From Methanosphaera sp. (lineage in GTDB: Archaea; Methanobacteriota; Methanobacteria; Methanobacteriales; Methanobacteriaceae): a stretch of DNA of 5,101 bases. The DNA is taken from positions 1 through 5,101 of the forward strand of contig JAJQHG010000045.1 of assembly GCA_021199865.1 (NCBI GenBank), written 5' to 3'. The notes under the pieces were generated by a model that was not told the origin of the DNA, did not search any database, and saw only the letters and a program-made list of their open reading frames with translations. Each line of letters begins with the position of its first letter. Positions within the stretch are counted from its first letter, which is position 1. The translations under genes were made by a program, and so were the position numbers. Positions 1 through 5,020 of this stretch are shown in pieces.

Positions 1-20
1 CAATAACAGTATACTTCTAA

Positions 21-30
21 TTATATAAAC
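21..30 (-). promoter_or_regulatory. TATA-like box facing off the left end of the window
   Basis: GTTTATATAA on the minus strand (30-21) matches the archaeal TATA core. Transcription would begin at about the window edge, so it may serve the next minus-strand gene beyond RIO1, which in many archaea is a KH-domain ribosome-assembly protein. The core TTATATAA is palindromic, so direction is uncertain. The rest of 1-92 shows no gene. Confidence 0.3.
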
Positions 31-92
31 CATAATATAAAAATTATATGATAAAATATGAATTAAAAGTGGTCTATTTATTGAATATATTA

Positions 93-120
93 CCTATTTT
101 GTGATACTTATTTTGTGATA
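93..120 (-). repeat. 14-bp tandem duplication across the RIO1 stop codon
   Basis: Two adjacent 14-base units, TATCACAAAATAAG (120-107) and TATCACAAAATAGG (106-93), differ at one position. The first holds the last codons of RIO1 and its TAA; the second lies wholly in the 3' untranslated region. Replication slippage is the simple explanation, and the protein is not altered since the original stop is kept. Confidence 0.7.
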
Positions 121-890
121 ATTCTATTTAAAATATCATCATAATCTAACTTTAATTTAAATCTACTAGCATCATATACTATGTTCTTAATGTCTCTTTC
201 TAGTAAGCTACGAGCCGCTGGATGATCAGTCATAGTAGCCTGACTCAAATCAATAACATATGGATGATTATGTGAATATAATATATTATATCTAGATAAA
301 TCTCCATGAACTAATCCTGCATCATTATAGCATTTATCCATAAAATTAATAATCTCCTCAAAGACAACCTCAGGATTATCAAGGTTAACCTTTGTTAATG
401 GAGGAGCAGCACTTGGATCATCATCACTATTATCAAGATATTCCATAACAAGAACATTCTCTAGACAAGTATATGGTTCAGGTACACGAAGACCAAGATT
501 ATGTAGACGATTTAGATTCTTAAACTCCTTCCTAGTCCAAGTATTAACAATCTTACGGGTACTGTTTCCATGAGTCTTAAAACGTGGATCTCCAGCAATA
601 TACTCCTTAATCTTCTTAAAATCAAGTGTTGCTACACGGTAGATCTTCACAGCAACATAATTCTCATCATCATCAACACCCAGGAAAACATTAGCCTCCT
701 TACCAGTACTAATTACACCATTAAGACTCTTAATATAACCCTCCTTAGCCAGTTTATATAGTACCTTGAGTGTCTTATCATCAAAAACTTCACTAGAAAC
801 CTGGCGATCCTCACTACTCTTAAGTCTCTTTGTCTCCTCAAGCTTTCGCATCTTCTTATCTGCTTCTATTTCAAAAGATAAATCCTTCAA
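108..890 (-). CDS. rio1: RIO1-type atypical serine/threonine protein kinase
   Basis: A cytosolic atypical kinase/ATPase of the RIO family. In eukaryotes and archaea RIO1 acts in late maturation of the small ribosomal subunit. The 260-residue protein has the full RIO1 signature: the nucleotide-binding loop STGKEANVFLG at 61-71, the ATP-contacting lysine K82 in VAVK, the flexible-loop region beginning YRVATLDFK at 84-92, the hinge VMEYL at 148-152, the catalytic loop HGDLSRYN at 195-202 (D197 catalytic, N202 metal ligand) and the metal-binding IDLSQA at 213-218 (D214). Length fits archaeal RIO1. The start is a TTG at 890-888 with GAGGG at 901-897 and a 6-base spacer; the next in-frame ATG (residue 14) has no comparable site. 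aIF1A lies two genes upstream, the usual archaeal pairing, but a permease separates them. The catalytic residues are all present, so it should be active. Family assignment is very secure; the exact archaeal substrate is not known from sequence. Confidence 0.96.
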   Translation of the reverse strand: MKDLSFEIEADKKMRKLEETKRLKSSEDRQVSSEVFDDKTLKVLYKLAKEGYIKSLNGVISTGKEANVFLGVDDDENYVAVKIYRVATLDFKKIKEYIAGDPRFKTHGNSTRKIVNTWTRKEFKNLNRLHNLGLRVPEPYTCLENVLVMEYLDNSDDDPSAAPPLTKVNLDNPEVVFEEIINFMDKCYNDAGLVHGDLSRYNILYSHNHPYVIDLSQATMTDHPAARSLLERDIKNIVYDASRFKLKLDYDDILNRIITK

Positions 891-896
891 AAATAT

Positions 897-901
897 CCCT
901 C
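897..901 (-). promoter_or_regulatory. Ribosome binding site of RIO1, deciding a TTG start
   Basis: GAGGG read on the minus strand, 6 bases before the TTG at 890-888. An ATG at 903-901 overlaps this site but is in another frame, so it is not the start. Confidence 0.7.
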
Positions 902-930
902 ATTAATCAATAATAAATATTATGTTTTCA

Positions 931-950
931 TATTAAATATACTTAAAAAT
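931..950 (-). promoter_or_regulatory. Possible TATA/BRE element for RIO1
   Basis: The minus strand reads a T-run, then AAG, then TATATTTAATA at 941-931. A start of transcription about 25 bases further on would leave a leader of roughly 20 bases before the TTG. It is a weak call because the whole spacer is AT-rich, but it would let RIO1 be transcribed independently of the permease upstream. Confidence 0.3.
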
Positions 951-985
951 TGGTATTAATAGCTAAATTCCATTTATTACATAAT

Positions 986-1006
986 AAGTAGTTAAATAAA
1001 CTACTT
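986..1006 (-). terminator. Perfect 8-bp hairpin after the permease gene; terminator or operator candidate
   Basis: AAGTAGTT and AACTACTT form a perfect inverted repeat around a 5-base loop, beginning 9 bases after the permease stop codon on the minus strand. Only two G/C pairs hold the stem and no clean U-run follows, so it is not a textbook terminator. It could equally be a processing site or a dyad operator between the permease and RIO1. Confidence 0.4.
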
Positions 1007-1015
1007 CTAATTAAA

Positions 1016-1963
1016 TTAATATGTTCTCCTGATATATAGAAGCAGTTTTGTTACAATATAGAGTACTGGTAATTCTATCAATGGACCAATAACTAATGCT
1101 ATGATAATTAATTCATTATTAGGAAAGGATCTAGTAGCAATAGCTAAAGCAAGTGGTGAATTACGTGCAAGTGTAGTAAGAGTTAGACTTGCATACGTAT
1201 CATAACTAAAACCAGACTTTCTTGATACAACATATGCTAATATGAAGTTCACAACAAAGAATATCATTAATGGAACTAATACATACAGTATTGAGTTAAT
1301 ATTACTAAAGAGTACTTCACCTTCAGAGTTAAATATACCAAATATAGCAATAGCTAGAAATACTGTTTGTAGTGATGTAAGAGTACCAGTTAACCTATTT
1401 CTTATTTGAATCCTACTTCTAAGTATAAACTTAGTTATCGTTGCACATAGAACAGGTAGAATAATAAAGATAAATATACTCTCTGCTAGATCCATTAAAT
1501 GAATAGTATTAGAACTAGAAAAGAAAAGTAACAAGTATACAGGTAATAATACTAGTTGTAGAACCAAATTAAGTGGTAGTATAGATAAACTTAGTGGAAG
1601 GTTACCCTTAGCCATCTTAGTAAAGAGCAGATACCAATCAGTACATGGTGTTAATATCAACATGAAAAAACCGATCAGTAAGTCTAGATTATGGTTTAAG
1701 AATAAGTTACCAATAAAATATCCAAACAATGGTGTCCAAATAAAATTAATTATTAAAGCTCTAGAAGTAAATTTGTAATTACTGAAACTCTTCTTAATAT
1801 CACTAAAGTTTACTTCCATAAATAATGCATAAAGCATTAAGAATAAAAAAATAGTTATTAAATAGGAACTATTAGAACTTAAAGAAGGTATGTCACTAAA
1901 TATTAATCCTAAAATTATTGCCAGAAATATTAATATAGGCTCTGATTTTTCTAATAATTCCAT
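1016..1963 (-). CDS. ACR3-like permease of the bile acid:sodium symporter superfamily
   Basis: A 315-residue polytopic membrane protein with about ten hydrophobic segments, roughly at 8-24, 35-50, 66-88, 95-116, 127-148, 161-180, 196-212, 226-247, 262-278 and 286-308. Three motifs place it near ACR3/COG0798 permeases: TPCTDWY at 105-111, where C107 sits where ACR3 carries its arsenite-binding cysteine; ARNSPLALAIA at 266-276, resembling the ACR3 ARNxxLAxA helix; and GPLIELPVLY at 293-302, whose E297 matches the conserved ACR3 glutamate. In ACR3 proteins these residues serve As(III) extrusion driven by the proton gradient. No ArsR-like regulator or arsenate reductase is near, so arsenite as substrate is only a possibility; a sodium- or proton-coupled organic anion is an alternative. 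The start is ATG with AGGAG at 1979-1975 and an 11-base spacer. It follows aIF1A by 18 bases and is probably cotranscribed with it. Superfamily sure, substrate unsure. Confidence 0.85.
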   Translation of the reverse strand: MELLEKSEPILIFLAIILGLIFSDIPSLSSNSSYLITIFLFLMLYALFMEVNFSDIKKSFSNYKFTSRALIINFIWTPLFGYFIGNLFLNHNLDLLIGFFMLILTPCTDWYLLFTKMAKGNLPLSLSILPLNLVLQLVLLPVYLLLFFSSSNTIHLMDLAESIFIFIILPVLCATITKFILRSRIQIRNRLTGTLTSLQTVFLAIAIFGIFNSEGEVLFSNINSILYVLVPLMIFFVVNFILAYVVSRKSGFSYDTYASLTLTTLARNSPLALAIATRSFPNNELIIIALVIGPLIELPVLYIVTKLLLYIRRTY

Positions 1964-1981
1964 TTATAGGCTTTCTCCTTA

Positions 1982-2320
1982 TTAAATTTTTAGGAATCCT
2001 CTTCTTTCAAGATAGTTAGCCTCTGTATGGGTGTATCTCCATATAACATCAGCTTTCTCATCACTCTGGAATTCCCATGGTTTTACTAATACAACATCAT
2101 CCTCACGTATCCAGATTCTCTTTTTCATCTTACCTGGAATTCTACATAAACGTACATTTGAGTCGTTGCATCTAACTTTTATCTTTCCATGTCCAAGAAT
2201 TTGTTCTACAACTCCTGGAATTTCACCCTTACGAGGACTTCTTACACGTATATTCTCTCCAGGGTTATTGTTATGGTTTTTATTCTTTGATTTATTTCCT
2301 TTATTATTAGATTTCTTCAA
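1982..2320 (-). CDS. eif1A: Archaeal translation initiation factor aIF1A
   Basis: A 112-residue S1/OB-fold factor homologous to eukaryotic eIF1A and bacterial IF1. It binds the A site of the 30S subunit and helps initiator tRNA and start-site selection. Residues 1-22 form a very basic, Asn/Lys-rich disordered tail. The OB fold runs from about 24 to 98, with the family hallmarks GVVEQILGHGKIKVRC (36-51), the positively charged RIPGKMKKRIWI (60-71), DDVVLVKPWEF (74-84) and the end of the fold DVIWRY (91-96). A short C-terminal helix follows. The start is TTG at 2320-2318 with GGAGG at 2334-2330 and a 9-base spacer; no in-frame ATG lies before the conserved core, and a stop closes the frame shortly upstream. 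It is the first gene of its unit, with a TATA-like box about 110 bases upstream. The N-terminal tail is somewhat longer than in many homologues. Assignment is very secure. Confidence 0.97.
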   Translation of the reverse strand: MKKSNNKGNKSKNKNHNNNPGENIRVRSPRKGEIPGVVEQILGHGKIKVRCNDSNVRLCRIPGKMKKRIWIREDDVVLVKPWEFQSDEKADVIWRYTHTEANYLERRGFLKI

Positions 2321-2329
2321 ACTATGTAT

Positions 2330-2334
2330 CCTCC
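2330..2334 (-). promoter_or_regulatory. Ribosome binding site of aIF1A, deciding a TTG start
   Basis: GGAGG on the minus strand, 9 bases before the TTG at 2320-2318. A GTG at 2340-2338 is out of frame and lies upstream of this site, so TTG is the only good initiation codon. Confidence 0.7.
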
Positions 2335-2360
2335 ATTCACTAATCCTGTGTTATTTAGTT

Positions 2361-2374
2361 ATTATTATAATAAT
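2361..2374. repeat. 14-bp AT palindrome in the aIF1A leader
   Basis: ATTATTATAATAAT is a perfect self-complementary sequence lying between the candidate promoter and the aIF1A start. It contains only A and T in an AT-rich spacer, so chance is a fair explanation; an operator or a leader element is possible. Confidence 0.25.
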
Positions 2375-2424
2375 TCAATCCCTATTATTGATAAGTATAA
2401 TATGTTATTATATATCTATTCTAA

Positions 2425-2440
2425 CTTATATAGTTCTTTA
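2425..2440 (-). promoter_or_regulatory. TATA/BRE promoter candidate for aIF1A
   Basis: The minus strand reads TAAAGAA (2440-2434) followed directly by CTATATAAG (2433-2425), the order expected of an archaeal BRE and TATA box. Transcription would start near 2400, giving a leader of about 80 bases. A second TATA-like sequence at 2417-2405 would give a shorter one. Confidence 0.45.
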
Positions 2441-2469
2441 GATATTAATGAGTATAAGTTAATACTAAA

Positions 2470-2485
2470 ATAAGTAAAAAGAGAT
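2470..2485 (-). terminator. T-rich termination tract after the hemC unit
   Basis: About 20 bases beyond the stop of the PyrE-like gene, the minus strand has a pyrimidine-rich stretch containing CTCTTTTTAC and then TTATTTTAG. Oligo-T tracts like this end transcription in archaea without needing a strong hairpin. Its position between two apparent units supports the call. Confidence 0.45.
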
Positions 2486-2504
2486 GGGAAGTTAAGTAAA
2501 ATTG

Positions 2505-3104
2505 TTATCCTACTTTATTTATTGTGATAAGAGACTTGATAGGAATATTATCAATATCATCAATACCCTTCTTATCAACAAGTACACTTACAGCAACAGG
2601 GTTTGCTCCATGAGTTCTACAAACCTTTATAGTGTCAGCAACAGTTGTACCACTAGTAATTACATCATCAACAATAACAACATTCTTATTCTTAATGTTT
2701 GCAAAGTTGTTACTAATAGTTCCCTGTGCAGACTCATTCTTCATATGCTTAATTGGGTGGAACACTGCTAGTTCGGCATCAAGAATCTCAGCTATAATAG
2801 TAGCAAATGGCACACCACTAACAGATATACCTACAATAACATCAATTTGTTCTTCACTTTCCATTAAAAAGTCGGCTAATGCCATAGATATTTGTTGCAT
2901 ACGCACGGAACTAGAACCAATATTTCTCCAGTTAATAGCAAAATCATCAGGCTTATTATCCTTCTTAGGCTTACTTACACTACTCATCTGCATAACTAAC
3001 CATTGAGTAGTATCCTTGGATATATTTAATTCATCAGCTATTTCACCAGTAGTTAATCCTTTATTTCTAAGTTCTGTTGCTTTTTCAATTAATTGATTAT
3101 TCAT
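2505..3104 (-). CDS. gfcR: GfcR/PyrE-like HTH-phosphoribosyltransferase regulator
   Basis: About 199 residues. The N-terminal helix-turn-helix is at roughly 5-40 (helices around LIEKATELRNKG and TTGEIADELN, with SKDTTQWLV as recognition helix). A type I phosphoribosyltransferase domain covers about 60-195. It has the PRPP-binding motif VVIVDDVITSGTT at 142-154 and the GISVSGVPFA segment near 92. The region where true orotate phosphoribosyltransferases carry RKExKxHG instead reads HPIKHMKNESAQGTIS, so OPRTase activity is doubtful. The named relative, GfcR of haloarchaea, is a DNA-binding activator of sugar catabolism; I infer that this protein is also a ligand-sensing regulator. The frame is open to a GTG at 3113, but ATG at 3104 is preferred because GTGAT, matching the 16S tail, lies just before it. 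It is the last gene of the hemC unit, starting within 10 bases of the dehydrogenase stop. Family secure, function inferred. Confidence 0.9.
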   Translation of the reverse strand: MNNQLIEKATELRNKGLTTGEIADELNISKDTTQWLVMQMSSVSKPKKDNKPDDFAINWRNIGSSSVRMQQISMALADFLMESEEQIDVIVGISVSGVPFATIIAEILDAELAVFHPIKHMKNESAQGTISNNFANIKNKNVVIVDDVITSGTTVADTIKVCRTHGANPVAVSVLVDKKGIDDIDNIPIKSLITINKVG

Positions 3105-3107
3105 TGT

Positions 3108-3113
3108 AATCAC
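3108..3113 (-). promoter_or_regulatory. GTGATT Shine-Dalgarno variant before the PyrE-like gene
   Basis: GTGATT at 3113-3108 can pair with the AUCAC part of the archaeal 16S 3' end and is followed 3 bases later by ATG. The GTG within it is also an in-frame start candidate, so start choice turns on whether this site is a ribosome-binding sequence or a codon. It lies almost immediately after the upstream TAG, suggesting coupled translation. Confidence 0.45.
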
Positions 3114-3114
3114 A

Positions 3115-4065
3115 CTATAAATATACTAATTTTTTATCATTAGAAGAATCCATTGCAGCTTTAACAATTCTTAGGGCTTCATATCCATCCTGACCAGTAA
3201 TTTCAGGCTCAGTATCTGTTTGCACAGCATTAATAAAAGACCTTAATTCTTCCTTTAATGGTTCCTTGTTTTCAATCTTAACATTCTCTACCTTATTATT
3301 CTCCTTATATAATGTTAATGTCTGATCACCATAGTCAACACTAATAATACCATCAACACCCGTGATGTTAAGCTGTCTCTTCTTGTAGGGGGTTAACCAG
3401 TTAGTCTCAAGAATACTGATTATTCCATTATCATACTTTGTGATGATCTCTGCATGATCCTCAAACTCACAGTTCTTAAGCTCACTACTCATATTAGCAT
3501 AAACTGTGTTTGCAGGACTCTCAAAGAGATAATTGAATATATCAATATCATGTATTGCAAGGTCTGTTGCTACACCAACATCTCTTATTCTTGGTGGAAA
3601 TGGTCCAAGTCTCTTAGCATTTGCTGTTACAACATCACCTATCTCACCATCATCAAGTAACTGTTTTGCCATCTTAACAGCAGGATTGAATCTCTCAACG
3701 TGTCCTGTAGCTAATTTTACATTAGCATCCTTTGCAGCATTAATCATCTCCTCTGCTTCATTAAGCTTTGATGCAACAGGTTTTTCTACTAATACATTCT
3801 TTCCAGCTTCAATTGCTCTCATAACAACTTCATGATGGAAAACAGTAGGTACACATACATTCACTGCTTCAATGTCATCTATTTGGAGTATATTATCATA
3901 GTCTATATACCCTGTTGTATTAAACTCTGCAGATACTTTATCAAGAGTACCTCTGACCATATCAGAGATTGCTAGTAGATTAGAATTTTCTAGTTCAGAG
4001 TATATACGTACATGGTTATAACCCATTGCACCTACTCCAATAACACCTACATTAGTCTCCTTCAT
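3115..4065 (-). CDS. Gfo/Idh/MocA-family NAD(P)-dependent sugar dehydrogenase
   Basis: A 316-residue cytosolic oxidoreductase of the Gfo/Idh/MocA family. The N-terminal Rossmann domain starts GVIGVGAMGYNH (7-18) with the dinucleotide motif GxGxMG at 10-15. The family EKP signature is at 94-96, K95 being the expected catalytic/cofactor-contacting lysine. The substrate-binding C-terminal domain contains the sequence KRLGPFPPRIRDVG (151-164) and DLAIHDIDIF (168-177), with H172 and D173 in the active-site helix. These resemble archaeal proteins annotated as UDP-N-acetylglucosamine 3-dehydrogenase, which would place it in acetamido-sugar synthesis for surface glycans. That substrate is my recollection of similarity, not proven here; another sugar or inositol is possible. 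The ATG overlaps the hemC stop in ATGA, with AGAGGA at 4077-4072 and a short spacer, so the two genes are translationally coupled. Family certain, substrate open. Confidence 0.9.
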   Translation of the reverse strand: MKETNVGVIGVGAMGYNHVRIYSELENSNLLAISDMVRGTLDKVSAEFNTTGYIDYDNILQIDDIEAVNVCVPTVFHHEVVMRAIEAGKNVLVEKPVASKLNEAEEMINAAKDANVKLATGHVERFNPAVKMAKQLLDDGEIGDVVTANAKRLGPFPPRIRDVGVATDLAIHDIDIFNYLFESPANTVYANMSSELKNCEFEDHAEIITKYDNGIISILETNWLTPYKKRQLNITGVDGIISVDYGDQTLTLYKENNKVENVKIENKEPLKEELRSFINAVQTDTEPEITGQDGYEALRIVKAAMDSSNDKKLVYL

Positions 4066-4934
4066 AATGAATCCTCTTTTAGTTTATTTCCAATACTCTT
4101 AGCAGTTTCTATTGCATTACTTTTAGTTGTTGTCTCATTAATATCTGCTAAAAGCTTTCCTTCTGGACTTAGTAACTTACACTTAATATTGATCTCAGAA
4201 CCATTTACCTTTGAAACTATCCCGACAGGCCACTGACAGCCTACACCAATAGTTTCTAGAATAGTTTTCTCTACAAGTGCCTCGTTTCTAGTATCATCAT
4301 GGTTTAGTTTACTTATAACATCATTATATTCTGAATCTTTATGAGTCATTATTGCAAGTGCTCCCTGACCTGCAGGGGGCATAATATAATCCACAGGGAA
4401 TACTTCCTTTATGTGGTCTTGTAAGCCTAAACGATTAATTCCTGCCTGAGCCATTATTGTAGCATCACACACACCCTCTTCCACCTTACGTATACGTGTC
4501 TCTACATTTCCACGTAGGGGTGTTGTCTGAATATTCTTCTCATGGTATTTACAGAATGCTTCACGTCTAACACTACTTGTTCCAATAGTTGCATTATCGG
4601 GTAGTTCATCCCAACTATAATTAGATATTAATACTTCATTAACAGATTCTCTGATAGGTATTGCGGTTATTACTAATTCTGGATTTAATTCACTAGGAAG
4701 ATCCTTAAAACTATGTACAGCAAAGTCAATATCACCATTAATTAGTGCTTCATCTAATTCTTTAGTAAATATTCCTTTAGCATCAATATTATATAGCTGT
4801 GAATCTTTTATTTTATCTCCAGTAGTCTTAATAATTTTAGTTTCTATCTCCTCAGAAATAATCTCTTCTAAATTACTAACAACAGTTTGTGTCTGTGTTC
4901 TAGCAAGTTGGCTACCCCTAGTACCACATATCAA
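4062..4934 (-). CDS. hemC: Hydroxymethylbilane synthase (porphobilinogen deaminase)
   Basis: Condenses four porphobilinogen molecules into hydroxymethylbilane, the linear precursor of uroporphyrinogen III and so, in methanogens, of F430, sirohaem and corrinoids. With the start used here it has 290 residues, the family's normal length. Motifs in order: CGTRGSQLARTQT at the N-terminus (3-15), HSFKDLPS (74-81; D78 is the catalytic aspartate), GTSSVRRE (118-125; paired arginines for the growing chain), RGNVETR (141-147), MAQAGINRLG (161-170), PPAGQGALAI (186-195) and GVGCQWPVG (230-238), where C233 anchors the dipyrromethane cofactor. The frame is open to a TTG at 4964, but the TTG at 4934 follows AGGGGG with a 7-base spacer and gives the canonical MICGTRGS start. 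First gene of a three-gene unit, overlapping the sugar dehydrogenase by 4 bases. Function is secure. Confidence 0.95.
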   Translation of the reverse strand: MICGTRGSQLARTQTQTVVSNLEEIISEEIETKIIKTTGDKIKDSQLYNIDAKGIFTKELDEALINGDIDFAVHSFKDLPSELNPELVITAIPIRESVNEVLISNYSWDELPDNATIGTSSVRREAFCKYHEKNIQTTPLRGNVETRIRKVEEGVCDATIMAQAGINRLGLQDHIKEVFPVDYIMPPAGQGALAIMTHKDSEYNDVISKLNHDDTRNEALVEKTILETIGVGCQWPVGIVSKVNGSEINIKCKLLSPEGKLLADINETTTKSNAIETAKSIGNKLKEDSL

Positions 4935-4941
4935 TATATGT

Positions 4942-4947
4942 CCCCCT
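4942..4947 (-). promoter_or_regulatory. Ribosome binding site of hemC, deciding the start
   Basis: AGGGGG on the minus strand lies 7 bases before the TTG at 4934-4932 and can pair with the CCUCCU anti-Shine-Dalgarno with one G-U wobble. It would be inside the coding sequence if the TTG at 4964 were used, which argues for the shorter protein. Confidence 0.7.
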
Positions 4948-4951
4948 ATGA

Positions 4952-4976
4952 AATTATTAAACAATTCTTAATAATT
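4952..4976 (-). repeat. 9-bp inverted repeat in the hemC leader
   Basis: AATTATTAA and TTAATAATT are perfect complements separated by a 7-base loop, ending 4 bases upstream of the hemC ribosome-binding site. All stem pairs are A-U, so folding would be weak. It could be an operator dyad or a chance product of an AT-rich leader. Confidence 0.3.
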
Positions 4977-5003
4977 AATTTTAAACTATTATTACTTCAT
5001 TAA

Positions 5004-5020
5004 TATGTTATAAAAATTTA
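5004..5020 (-). promoter_or_regulatory. TATA/BRE promoter candidate for the hemC operon
   Basis: The minus strand reads TAAATTTTTATAACATA, a BRE-like A-run followed by a TATA-like box. A transcription start about 25 bases downstream (near 4985) would give a leader of around 50 bases that includes the inverted repeat and the ribosome-binding site. Other AT-rich sequences nearby (about 5035-5065) could also serve. Confidence 0.35.

Noticed and set aside
33..52. Near-palindromic AT stretch downstream of RIO1, considered as a terminator
   Set aside because: The two arms do not pair continuously, and the T-run on the minus strand is short. Any AT-rich spacer would give something similar.
2031..2441. 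Open frame of 136 codons on the plus strand opposite aIF1A
   Set aside because: It lies antisense to a certain gene, its product is a low-complexity hydrophobic sequence resembling no family, and it has no ribosome-binding site. It is a shadow of aIF1A and the AT-rich spacer.
2321..2504. A small RNA gene or riboswitch in the aIF1A leader
   Set aside because: I saw no stable G/C-containing stems or known riboswitch cores. The region is accounted for by a terminator tract, a TATA-like box and an AT leader.
2632..3006. Open frame of 124 codons on the plus strand opposite the PyrE-like gene
   Set aside because: The reverse-complement shadow of a well-supported coding region, with a composition typical of antisense frames and no recognisable domain.
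2505..3104. Annotation as a true orotate phosphoribosyltransferase (pyrE)
   Set aside because: The PRPP motif is present, but the N-terminal HTH and the absence of the RKExKxHG catalytic loop fit the GfcR/PyrE-like regulator family better.
3533..3835. Open frame of 100 codons on the plus strand opposite the sugar dehydrogenase
   Set aside because: Antisense shadow. The Ser/Ala/Thr-rich product mirrors the codons of the dehydrogenase and has no family features.
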